Positions 42,447 to 50,695 of a stretch of 64,000 nt of DNA are shown here, piece after piece. Below the pieces are notes generated by a model. The model ran no database searches. It saw only the letters and a program-made list of their open reading frames with translations, and was not told the DNA's origin. Location: the NCBI GenBank assembly GCA_024234895.1, contig JACKNJ010000006.1, forward strand, positions 1 to 64,000. The letters are read 5' to 3'. The DNA is from Gammaproteobacteria bacterium (GTDB taxonomy: Bacteria > Pseudomonadota > Gammaproteobacteria > JACKNK01). Both the position numbers and the translations under genes were made by a program. Each line of letters opens with the position of its first letter. Within the stretch, counting starts at the first letter, position 1.

Positions 42447-45400
42447 TCAATAATCAAGGCGCGCCGTGGCACCCTCGCCCAGCCTGCCTATGTGTGCCAG
42501 CAGGGCATCGCTGGGGCGGATGCGCCAATCCTCGCCAAGCGAGAACGCGGCGCTCGCAGTCTCGGAACGATACCGCACAAAGACCGGGCATTGCCCGCCA
42601 CGATGCGGCCCGAGCAGATCGACGATCGGGCCGATCACGTCGCTGCCGTTGCGGGCGCTGATCTCCAGCACCATGCGTTTGGCGAAGGCATCGCGCGCGC
42701 CGCCGATATCCATGACCCGCTCGGCGGTGATCTGCGCGCCACCGGCGAAGTCGTCGTAACCGAGCTTGCCCTCGACCACGACCACGCGGTCGCGCACCAG
42801 CGCCTCCTGGCTCGCCGTGAACACCTCGTCGAACATCTTCACCTCGATGCGCCCGCCACGGTCATCCAGGGTCAGGATGCCCATGCGACCGTTGCGCTGC
42901 TGGCGCACGCGGATGTCGATCAGCAACCCGGCGGCGACCACCTTGCGACCGCGCTGACGCCAGCCACCGCGCCCACCATCGCCCTGTCCCGCACTGTCGG
43001 GAATCACCGATTCGGCCAGGGCCGCGAGGCGCCCGCTGGTGAACTTGCCGAGTTCCTCCAGAAAGCGCGTGATCGGGTGGCCGGTCAGATAGAGACCCAG
43101 GGTTTCCTTTTCCAGCGCGAGGCGTTTGTCGTCCTCCCACTCCGGCATCGGCGTGAGACCGGGGTTGTCGTGCTTCGCCTCCGCTTCCGGGGCGAAGCCG
43201 AACAGATCGTTCTGACCGGCTTCGGCATCGCGCGCGGCCTGATCGGCGATGCGCACCGCATCCGACAGGCTGGCGTCGAGACTGGCGCGCGGCGCGTCGA
43301 AGCAATCCATCGCGCCGGCACGGATCAGCGCCTCCAGCACCTTCTTGTTGACCTTGCGCAGATCGACGCGATGGGTGAAATCGAACAGGTCCTTGAAGAC
43401 CCCGCCCTCCCCGCGCACGCGCAGCATCTCCTCGATGGCGTTCTCGCCGACACCCTTGATGGCGCCGAGGCCGTAGACGATCTCGTCCGCGTCGTTCACG
43501 GTAAAACGGTACTGCGAGACGTTCAGGTTCGGCGGCAGCACCTTCAACCCCATCTCGCGGCATTCCTCGATGAAGATCACCACCTTCTCGGTGTTGTCCA
43601 TGTCCGAGGACAGCACGGCCGCCATGTAGGCCGCCGGGTAATGCGATTTCAGCCAGGCGGTCTGGTAACTGACCAGCGCGTAGGCCGCCGAGTGGGACTT
43701 GTTGAAGCCGTAGTTCGCGAACTCGGCCATCAGGTCGAAAATCTTGACCGCCGTATCTTCCTCGACGTCGCGACCGACCGCGCCCTTGACGAAGATCGCG
43801 CGCTGCTCGTCCATGACCTCCTTCTTCTTCTTGCCCATCGCGCGGCGCAGCAGGTCGGCGCCGCCCAGCGAGTAGCCGGCCAGCACCTGCGAGATCTGCA
43901 TGACCTGTTCCTGATACAGGATCGTGCCGTAGGTCGGCCTGAGGATGTCTTCCAGATCCTTGTGCGGATATTCGACCTTCTGCCGCCCGTGCTTGCGGTT
44001 GATGAAGTCGTCGACCATCCCGGAACCGAGCGGACCCGGTCGATACAAGGCCACCAACGCAACGATGTCCTCGAAGGTGTCCGGCGCCAGCTTCTTGATC
44101 ATCTCCTTCATGCCGCGCGATTCGAGCTGGAACACCGCCGTGGTCCGCGCCTCTTTCAGCAGCGTGAACACGTCCGGGTCATCGAGTTCGAGGCGGTCGA
44201 TGTCCAGCAATGCCTCGCCGGCGACCTGGCGGCGGGCGTTGATGATCTCCACCGCCCACTTGATGATGGTCAGATTGCGCAGGCCGAGAAAGTCGAACTT
44301 GACCAGGCCGGCCGACTCCACGTCGTCCTTGTCGTACTGCGTGACCAGTGCCTCGGAGCCCTGTTCGCAGTACAGCGGGCTGAAGTCGTCCAGCTCGGTG
44401 GGCGCGATCACCACGCCGCCGGCGTGCTTGCCGACGTTGCGCGCCAGACCCTCCAGGCTCATCGCCATGTCGAGCAGCTCGCGCACGTCCTCGTCGTCCT
44501 CGTACACCTTGCGCAGGTCCTCTTCCTGCTCCATGGCCTTGTCGAGGGTCATGCCGACCTCGAACGGGATCAGCTTGGCGATCCGGTCGACGAAGCCGTA
44601 CGGATGGCCCATCACGCGGCCCACGTCGCGCACCACCGCCTTGGCCGCCATCGAACCGTGGGTGGCGATCTGGCTGACCTTGTCGCGGCCGTACTTCTCG
44701 GCGACGTAGTTGATGACCCGATCGCGGTTGTCCATGCAGAAATCGACGTCGAAGTCGGGCATGGACACGCGTTCCGGGTTCAGGAAGCGTTCGAACAGCA
44801 GGTCGTAAGGCAGCGGATCGAGATCGGTGATCTTGAGCGCGTAGGCGACCAGCGAACCGGCGCCGGAACCGCGTCCCGGACCAACCGGGATGCCGTTCTC
44901 CTTGGCCCACTGGATGAAGTCGGCCACGATCAGGAAGTAGCCGGGAAAGCCCATCTGGGTGATGACCTTGAGCTCGACCTCCAGGCGGTCGTCGTATTCC
45001 CTGCGCTTCTCCGCGAAGTCCGGCGCGTTCCGATCCAGCAGAACATCAAGGCGCTCTTCCAGCCCCTTGCGTGACTCGGCGATGAAGAACTCGTCCTCGG
45101 TCATGCCCGCCGGGATCGGGAAGGCCGGCAGCCGTGGATTACCGAGATCGAGTTCCAGGTTGCAGCGGCGCGCGATCTCGACCGTGTTCGCCAGCGCCTC
45201 CGGGATGTCCGCGAACAGCTCCGCCATCTCCTCGGCGGAGCGCAGGTACTGCTCCTCGGAGTAGTTGCGCGGGCGGCGCGGATCGGCCAGCACGCGGCCG
45301 TCCATGATGCACACGCGCGCCTCATGGGCCTCGAAATCGTCGCGCTCGAGGAAGCGCACGTCATTGGTCGCGACCACCGGCAGGCCGAGCTTGTCGGCCA

Positions 45401-45962
45401 GCGCCACCGAGGCGTGCAGGCAGTCCTCTTCCTGCGGGCGACCGGTGCGGATCAGTTCCAGGAAGTAGTCACCGCCGAAGGTTTCCGACCAATCCCGCGC
45501 CAGCTTCGCCGCCAGCTCGTCCTGGCCGCCCAACAAGGCACGCCCCACATCCCCTTCCCGCCCGGCGGACAACGCGATCAGGCCATCGACGTGCCCGTCC
45601 AGCCATTCCCGGTACAGCGTCGCGACCCCCCGCAACTGCCCCTCGCGATAGGACCGCGAGATCAACCGCGTCAGGCTCATGTACCCGGCCTGATTCCGGC
45701 ACAGCACCACCAGACGGTGGATCGGATCGGCGTCGTCCTCGCCGCGAATCAGCAGCTCGCAGCCGATGATCGGCTTGAGCCCGCTGCCCCGCGCGGCCTT
45801 GTAGAACTTGATCGCCGCGAACAGATTGGCCTGATCGGTCAGCGCCAGCGCGACATGGCCGCCCTCCTTCGCCGTGCCGGCCAGCGGCTTGATGCGCACC
45901 AGGCCATCGACGAGCGAGAACTCGGAATGCAGGTGGAGGTGGACGAAGGCGGGCGTGGACAT
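42447..45962 (-). CDS. dnaE: DNA polymerase III alpha subunit
   Basis: DnaE is the replicative polymerase catalytic subunit. The 1171-residue protein opens with the PHP domain (FVHLHLHSEFSLVDG), contains the catalytic aspartates in VSMPDFDVDFC (Asp403/405/407), helix-hairpin-helix region with AANYGF-like MAEFANYGFNKSHSAAYALVSY and an OB fold near residues 1000-1080. The length is normal for type DnaE1. ATG 45962 (MSTPAFVHLHLHSEF) is chosen to match the family start. It is downstream of the accessory island on the minus strand. Confidence 0.98.
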   Translation of the reverse strand: MSTPAFVHLHLHSEFSLVDGLVRIKPLAGTAKEGGHVALALTDQANLFAAIKFYKAARGSGLKPIIGCELLIRGEDDADPIHRLVVLCRNQAGYMSLTRLISRSYREGQLRGVATLYREWLDGHVDGLIALSAGREGDVGRALLGGQDELAAKLARDWSETFGGDYFLELIRTGRPQEEDCLHASVALADKLGLPVVATNDVRFLERDDFEAHEARVCIMDGRVLADPRRPRNYSEEQYLRSAEEMAELFADIPEALANTVEIARRCNLELDLGNPRLPAFPIPAGMTEDEFFIAESRKGLEERLDVLLDRNAPDFAEKRREYDDRLEVELKVITQMGFPGYFLIVADFIQWAKENGIPVGPGRGSGAGSLVAYALKITDLDPLPYDLLFERFLNPERVSMPDFDVDFCMDNRDRVINYVAEKYGRDKVSQIATHGSMAAKAVVRDVGRVMGHPYGFVDRIAKLIPFEVGMTLDKAMEQEEDLRKVYEDDEDVRELLDMAMSLEGLARNVGKHAGGVVIAPTELDDFSPLYCEQGSEALVTQYDKDDVESAGLVKFDFLGLRNLTIIKWAVEIINARRQVAGEALLDIDRLELDDPDVFTLLKEARTTAVFQLESRGMKEMIKKLAPDTFEDIVALVALYRPGPLGSGMVDDFINRKHGRQKVEYPHKDLEDILRPTYGTILYQEQVMQISQVLAGYSLGGADLLRRAMGKKKKEVMDEQRAIFVKGAVGRDVEEDTAVKIFDLMAEFANYGFNKSHSAAYALVSYQTAWLKSHYPAAYMAAVLSSDMDNTEKVVIFIEECREMGLKVLPPNLNVSQYRFTVNDADEIVYGLGAIKGVGENAIEEMLRVRGEGGVFKDLFDFTHRVDLRKVNKKVLEALIRAGAMDCFDAPRASLDASLSDAVRIADQAARDAEAGQNDLFGFAPEAEAKHDNPGLTPMPEWEDDKRLALEKETLGLYLTGHPITRFLEELGKFTSGRLAALAESVIPDSAGQGDGGRGGWRQRGRKVVAAGLLIDIRVRQQRNGRMGILTLDDRGGRIEVKMFDEVFTASQEALVRDRVVVVEGKLGYDDFAGGAQITAERVMDIGGARDAFAKRMVLEISARNGSDVIGPIVDLLGPHRGGQCPVFVRYRSETASAAFSLGEDWRIRPSDALLAHIGRLGEGATARLDY

Positions 45963-46038
45963 AGACCGCGAAGAATATCGCGCTCGGCGGGAGGCGTCTC
46001 CCGCTACGCGCTCCACCCTTGTCCACGCTTGCAGAACT

Positions 46039-46063
46039 GCTTGCATAAGCAAACAATGCAAGC
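46039..46063. promoter_or_regulatory. fitAB operator candidate
   Basis: Inverted repeat GCTTGCAT (46039-46046) and ATGCAAGC (46056-46063) with a 9-nt gap, about 28 bp upstream of the antitoxin start. RHH antitoxins with VapC/FitB partners commonly repress through such repeats. Confidence 0.65.
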
Positions 46064-46091
46064 AAACCAGTCAATTCAAAAGGATGAGCTC

Positions 46092-46346
46092 ATGCCCTCC
46101 ATCACCGTACGCAACGTCCCCGACGAGGTACACCGCGCCCTGCGTATCCGCGCCGCGCAACATGGGCACAGTGCCGAAGCCGAGATTCGCGAGATTCTGG
46201 CCAACGCGGTCAAGCCGGAAGGCCGGGTCGCCCTCGGCACCCTGCTCGCCAACATCGGCCAGCAAGTCCAGCTCAGCGACGCCGAACATGCGGTATTCAC
46301 CGGGGTACGCGACACCACACCCCACGAACCGGTGGATTTCGAATGA
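46092..46346 (+). CDS. fitA: ribbon-helix-helix antitoxin (FitA/StbC-like)
   Basis: An 84-residue antitoxin. The N-terminal ribbon MPSITVRNVPDEVHRALRIRAAQHGHSAEAEIREILANA is the FitA/VapB-type RHH motif that binds operator DNA; the C-terminal part (QVQLSDAEHAVFTGVRDT) would cover the PIN active site. A good AAGGA lies eight bases before ATG 46092. It overlaps fitB by 4 bp (ATGA). This is the first gene of the island between dnaE and rnhB. Confidence 0.93.
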   Translation: MPSITVRNVPDEVHRALRIRAAQHGHSAEAEIREILANAVKPEGRVALGTLLANIGQQVQLSDAEHAVFTGVRDTTPHEPVDFE

Positions 46347-46768
46347 TCCTGCTGGACACTAATGTGGTGTCGGAGCCATTACGTCCCGCGCCGAACGCAC
46401 AAGTCATCGCCTGGATCGACGCCCAGGCCCTGGAAACCCTCTACCTCTCCGCCATCACGGTCGCCGAGCTGCGCGCCGGCGTTGCCCAACTCCCCGCCGG
46501 CAAACGCCGGGACGCCTTGCACGACGGCCTGGAAACGCAGGTGTTGCCGCTGTTCGCCGGTCGGGTCCGCCCCTTCGATCTGGCGTGCACCCAGGCCTAC
46601 GCCGCCTTGATGGCCGAGGCCCGCGCCGCCGGTCGCGCCATATCCCCCGCCGACGGCTACATCGCCGCGATCGCCAAGGCCAACGGTTTCCTGGTCGCCA
46701 GTCGCGACACCGGCCCCTTCGAGGCCGCCGATGTCGGGGTGATCAATCCCTGGCAGATCACCCCGTAA
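46343..46768 (+). CDS. fitB: PIN-domain toxin (FitB/VapC-like RNase)
   Basis: A 141-residue PIN endoribonuclease toxin. The acidic metal tetrad is Asp5 (ILLDTNVVSE), Glu42 (ITVAELRAG), Asp104 (SPADGYIAAIA) and Asp122 (ASRDTGPF). It resembles FitB, which slows growth by RNA cleavage when free of FitA. The length is standard, with no frame disruption. Confidence 0.94.
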   Translation: MILLDTNVVSEPLRPAPNAQVIAWIDAQALETLYLSAITVAELRAGVAQLPAGKRRDALHDGLETQVLPLFAGRVRPFDLACTQAYAALMAEARAAGRAISPADGYIAAIAKANGFLVASRDTGPFEAADVGVINPWQITP

Positions 46769-46818
46769 GAGCGCCGACCCGGCGCAGCGCAAGCCCATCG
46801 GCACTGGGGAACCTCAAC

Positions 46819-46891
46819 TGTGGGAGCGGCGTCCCGCCGCGATGTTGTTCACGCGCCTGACGGCGCATCGCGGCGGGACGCCGCTCCCACA
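46819..46891. repeat. perfect 26-bp inverted repeat (REP type)
   Basis: TGTGGGAGCGGCGTCCCGCC... at 46819-46844 is exactly inverted at 46866-46891 with 21 nt between. GTGGGAGCGGCGTCCCGCCG is a widespread intergenic palindrome. It stands between fitB and the LRR-Roc-TIR gene. Confidence 0.93.
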
Positions 46892-46963
46892 CCTCCATAT
46901 GCACCACCGCGAACCGATATATTCACCCCGGCCACCCCACCCGCCGCCACCGGACCCGCGCCA

Positions 46964-49705
46964 ATGCCGAAGGACAACGACACCACCCGCGAACGCATGG
47001 ACATCGCCCTGGCGCGCATCGCCGAGGAAAAGCTCGCCCGTACCGGGCATCTGTCGCTGGCCGATCTCGGGTTGCGCTCCCTGCCCGACGAACTGTTCGA
47101 GCTGACGCACCTCGAATCGCTTGATCTCAGCCGCCAGCCCATCTCCGACCTTGCCCCGCTGCGGGGCTTGCAGGCGCTCACCCAACTCCACTGCACGGGC
47201 ACCCCAGTCGCCGACCTTTCCCCGCTTCAGGGCTTGCAGGCGCTCACCCAACTCAACTGCGCGGTCACCCGGGTCGCCGACCTTTCCCCGCTGCAAGGCT
47301 TGCAGGCACTCTCCCAACTCCACTGCGCGTTCACCCAGGTCGCCGACCTTTCCCCGCTTCAGGGCTTGCAGACGCTCATCCAACTCGACTGCTCTTACAC
47401 CCTGGTCGCCGACCTTGCCCCGCTTCAGGGCTTGCGGGAGTTGGCCCTAGTGAATTGCTATGCCACCCGGGTGACCCAGCTTCCGGAATGGCTCATAGGC
47501 GCACCGAACCTGCGTTACTTGATCGCCGGTGGATCGGAACGCCTGAGCCACATCCCCGACGAGGTCTTATCGCAAAAATCCTGGAGCGACAACTGCCTGC
47601 AACGTCTGCGCGACCACTACGCGGACCTCGACCGGGAAGCGGAAGCACTGCGCGACGTGAAGCTGCTGGTGCTCGGCAACGGCCGCATCGGCAAGACCCA
47701 GATCTGTCGCCGGCTACGCGGCGAGGGCTTCGAGCCGGACGCCGATTCCACCCACGGCATCACCGTGCACACCCAGCCGTTCGCGATGCCGGACTCGCAC
47801 GAGGACGCCCAGCTCAACGTCTGGGATTTCGGCGGTCAGGACATCTACCACGGCACCCATGCCCTGTTCCTGCGCACCCGCGCGGTGTTCCTGATCGTCT
47901 GGACACCGGACAGCGAAAGCGGCGACAGCGAGCATGGCGGCATGCTGTTCCGCAATCAGCCGCTGGCCTACTGGCTGGATTACGTGCGCCATTTCGGCGG
48001 CGCCGACAGTCCGGTGCTGATCGTGCAGAACCAGTGCGACGGCGGACGCGGCCAGAAACTCAGCCTGCCCGTCGAGGGCACCCACCTCGCCCCGTTCGAG
48101 ACGGGCGAGCGATTCATCAGGACGCTGGCCTACAGCGCCGCGGACCAGACCGGCCATGCCGGCCTGGTCGATGCCCTGCAAGCCGCGATCCTCGATTACC
48201 GGGCACGCCACGGCATGCCGAAGATGGGTGCGAACCGGCTGCGCGTGCTCGCCCAGTTGCAGGAGTGGGCCAACGCCGACGCCGACCGCCCGGAGGCCAA
48301 ACGCGAACATCGGTTGATCCCCTACGCCACGTTCGAAGCGCTGTGCGCAGAACATGAAGTCCATGTCCCGGACACGTTCGTCGAGGTGCTGCACAACGCC
48401 GGCGCGGTCTATTTCCAACCGGAGTTGTTCGACCGCCAGCTGGTGCTGGACCAATCCTGGGCGCTGGAGAAGATCTACGCGCTGTTCTACCGCGAGGCCC
48501 CGGTCTACCGCTTCCTGCGCCGCCAGGGCGGTCGCTTCACCCGCCGCGACCTGCACGACCTGCTGTGGGCGAACGAGGGCTTGAGCGAACACGATCAGCA
48601 ATCCCTGCTCGGCATGATGGAAAGCAGCGGCATCTGCTTCGTGCATCGTGAGCGGAACGAAAACGGCGACACCGAATACGTCGCCCCGGAACTGCTCCCG
48701 GAAGGCCGCGCGGCGATTGACGCGGAACTCGCCGCACGCTGGGAACCGATCCCCGGCGAGCCCCACGAGATCGTCTTCCGTTATCCCTTCCTTGCCCCCG
48801 CGATCAGCCGCTCGGTGCTGTCCGCGATCGGCCGCGAGGCCGGCGACAGCGCGCTCTACTGGCGCTTCGGGGTGTGCGTCTATGAGTCCCAGACCCACAG
48901 CACCGCGATCGTCGAACAGGCGATGAATGCCGACGGCTACGGCGGCGTGATCCGTATCCTGGCCAAAGGCCAGCGCCCCGCCGAGCTGGCGCAGCGCCTC
49001 GCGGAACTCATCGACAGGCTGAACAGGCGCTCCGACTATCCGGTCGAGCGTGACGAAACGACGCGGCGCGCCGCCGCCCCCGATGAAACCCCGCTGACCC
49101 TGACCACGCCGCCGCCGACCGTGCCCGCATTACCCGAGGTCTTCATCTCCTACAACTGGGGGCAGGACGAGCGCGAGCCCCTGGTCGCAGACCTGCAACG
49201 CGCGCTCACCGACCGGCCTTACGAACTCATCGTCGATCGCACCCATCTCCCCGTCGGCGACCGCATCAGCCACTTCATGGACCGCCTCGGCGAAGGTCGC
49301 TGCATCGTCGTGGTGATCAGCGCGGGCTATCTGCGTTCGGAATACTGCCTGTATGAGCTGTACCGGATCTGGCTGACCTCGAAGCAACGCGACGCGGACT
49401 TCCTGCAACGCGTCGTGCCGCTGGTGCAGGCCGACACCAACATCGGCTCACCGCTCGACCGCACCCGCCACGCCGCCCACTGGCTGCAACAACATGGCGA
49501 GATCGAGGCGCTGATCCGTGAACACGGCAGCAGCGTGATCGGCGAGGAGGATTTCCACCGCCATCGCCTGCTCGGCGACTTCCACCGCCACATCGGCGAC
49601 ATGCTGGCGCTGATCAACGACCTCAACGTCCCGCGCGATCCCGACACCCTGCGCCACGATGACTTCCGCGTGGTCCGCGAGCTCATCGAAAAGGCCATTG
49701 GGTAA
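46964..49705 (+). CDS. LRR-Roc-COR-TIR (Roco) protein, candidate immune effector
   Basis: A 913-residue multidomain protein. Residues 40-175 are leucine-rich repeats; 62-170 are five near-identical 22-residue units (DLSPLQGLQALTQLNCAVTR type). A Roc GTPase follows: G1 GNGRIGKT (238-245), G3 WDFGGQ (287-292), G4 NQCD (356-359, Gln/Cys variant of NKxD). A COR-like dimerisation region spans about 420-690, then a TIR domain at 720-880: EVFISYNWGQ (725-734), VDRTHLPVG, and S792-EYC-LYE with putative catalytic Glu798. TIR domains of this class cleave NAD+; Roco GTPases act as switches. No partner gene is adjacent except fitAB. ATG 46964 is the first start after the REP; longer frames run into the palindrome. 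Function as an anti-phage or cell-death effector is inference from architecture. Confidence 0.93.
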   Translation: MPKDNDTTRERMDIALARIAEEKLARTGHLSLADLGLRSLPDELFELTHLESLDLSRQPISDLAPLRGLQALTQLHCTGTPVADLSPLQGLQALTQLNCAVTRVADLSPLQGLQALSQLHCAFTQVADLSPLQGLQTLIQLDCSYTLVADLAPLQGLRELALVNCYATRVTQLPEWLIGAPNLRYLIAGGSERLSHIPDEVLSQKSWSDNCLQRLRDHYADLDREAEALRDVKLLVLGNGRIGKTQICRRLRGEGFEPDADSTHGITVHTQPFAMPDSHEDAQLNVWDFGGQDIYHGTHALFLRTRAVFLIVWTPDSESGDSEHGGMLFRNQPLAYWLDYVRHFGGADSPVLIVQNQCDGGRGQKLSLPVEGTHLAPFETGERFIRTLAYSAADQTGHAGLVDALQAAILDYRARHGMPKMGANRLRVLAQLQEWANADADRPEAKREHRLIPYATFEALCAEHEVHVPDTFVEVLHNAGAVYFQPELFDRQLVLDQSWALEKIYALFYREAPVYRFLRRQGGRFTRRDLHDLLWANEGLSEHDQQSLLGMMESSGICFVHRERNENGDTEYVAPELLPEGRAAIDAELAARWEPIPGEPHEIVFRYPFLAPAISRSVLSAIGREAGDSALYWRFGVCVYESQTHSTAIVEQAMNADGYGGVIRILAKGQRPAELAQRLAELIDRLNRRSDYPVERDETTRRAAAPDETPLTLTTPPPTVPALPEVFISYNWGQDEREPLVADLQRALTDRPYELIVDRTHLPVGDRISHFMDRLGEGRCIVVVISAGYLRSEYCLYELYRIWLTSKQRDADFLQRVVPLVQADTNIGSPLDRTRHAAHWLQQHGEIEALIREHGSSVIGEEDFHRHRLLGDFHRHIGDMLALINDLNVPRDPDTLRHDDFRVVRELIEKAIG
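47147..47410 (+). repeat. tandem 66-bp repeats encoding the LRRs
   Basis: Units begin at 47147, 47213, 47279 and 47345 (a fifth, more diverged one at 47411), each 66 bp (22 codons). The DNA is nearly identical across the GGCTTGCAGGCGCTC core, so the units probably arose by recent duplication and can change copy number. Confidence 0.9.
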
Positions 49706-50122
49706 CAGCAACAGCAAGGGCGGTCCGCAAATGAACGCAAATAAACGCGAATAACGGCGGTCAGGTATTTGCCCGGCAGGGCGCGGCGGTGACACGACAC
49801 CCAAGCCGCCACGGTTTGGTGTGGTCCGAATGCAACGGCCTTCGCTCACCCATCGCTGTATTTGCGTTAATTCGCGTTCATTTGCGGACTAATCGCGGTT
49901 CGCGGGCAAGCCCGCTCCTACAAGGGGCCTCGGTTCGATGGCGTAGCGATCCCCATCCCTCGGAGAACCTCTGGGTCCTGTGCGCTCTCCGCGTGTCTGT
50001 GTCAGATGTTGTTGCTGACGCGGCAATTCGGAACATTCCCGCCCGCTGTTATTCGCGTCTATTTGCGTTCATTTGCGGACTGCTTTCGCCGTTGCAGTAG
50101 CGGTTCGCTGTCCGGCCTGGGC
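49706..50122. repeat. repeat-rich spacer between Roco gene and rnhB
   Basis: A 417-bp gap without a gene. A 31-33-bp motif of GTCCGCAAATGAACG type occurs at 49723-49754 (inverted) and at 49859-49889 and 50049-50080 (containing GCGTTCATTTGCGGAC). A REP, GCGGGC-AA-GCCCGC with CTCCTACAAG, lies at 49902-49925. Between them is a segment with CTCTCCGCGTGTCTGTG-like low complexity. It marks the right edge of the island. Confidence 0.8.
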
Positions 50123-50695
50123 TCAGGCTTGTCCGGCGAGGACCTTGGCGACCGGCGCGAAGCTGCGGCGGTGGATTTCGGTAACACCCAAGGTCTCCAA
50201 CGCCAACACGTGCGCCTTGGTTGGGTAGCCCTTGTGGCCGGCCAGACCGTATCCCGGGTAACGCGCGTCGAGTTCGACCATCTCGCGGTCGCGGGTGACC
50301 TTGGCGAGGATGGAGGCGGCGGCGATCGCCATGACGGTGGCGTCGCCGCCGACGATGGCCTCGGACGGACAGGCCAGGCCCGGCGGGCAGCGGTTGCCGT
50401 CGACCAGGACCTTGCCCGGTGCGATCGGCAGGGCTTCGACCGCGCGGCGCATGGCCAGCATGGTCGCGTGCAGGATGTTGAGGCGGTCGATCTCGTCGAC
50501 CTCGGCGCGGCCGATGGCCCAGGCCAAGGCGCGTTCCTGGATCAGCGGGAACAGGGCCTCGCGCTTCTTCTCGGAGAGCTTCTTGGAGTCGTTGAGGCCC
50601 TCAATCGGGCGGGCCGGATCGAGGATCACGGCGGCGGTGACCACCGGCCCGGCGAGCGGGCCGCGACCGACCTCGTCGACGCCGGCGATCAGCAT
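50123..50695 (-). CDS. rnhB: ribonuclease HII
   Basis: RnhB cleaves RNA of RNA-DNA hybrids and single ribonucleotides in DNA. The 190-residue protein has the catalytic pair Asp7-Glu8 in AGVDEVGRGPLAGPVV, Asp in VLVDGNRCPP and the GGDATVMAIAAASILAKVTRD segment. It overlaps lpxB by 7 bp. In most relatives dnaE follows directly; here the island intervenes. Confidence 0.97.
   Translation of the reverse strand: MLIAGVDEVGRGPLAGPVVTAAVILDPARPIEGLNDSKKLSEKKREALFPLIQERALAWAIGRAEVDEIDRLNILHATMLAMRRAVEALPIAPGKVLVDGNRCPPGLACPSEAIVGGDATVMAIAAASILAKVTRDREMVELDARYPGYGLAGHKGYPTKAHVLALETLGVTEIHRRSFAPVAKVLAGQA

Noticed and set aside
42039..45074. A 1011-codon frame opposite dnaE.
   Set aside because: It is the antisense shadow of a GC-rich conserved gene; the product is Arg/His/Ala-rich and unlike any known family, while dnaE is unambiguous.
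46820..46963. A longer start for the Roco protein, 48 codons upstream of 46964.
   Set aside because: The extra region is the 26-bp inverted repeat itself and translates to low-quality sequence; ATG 46964 begins a normal helix.
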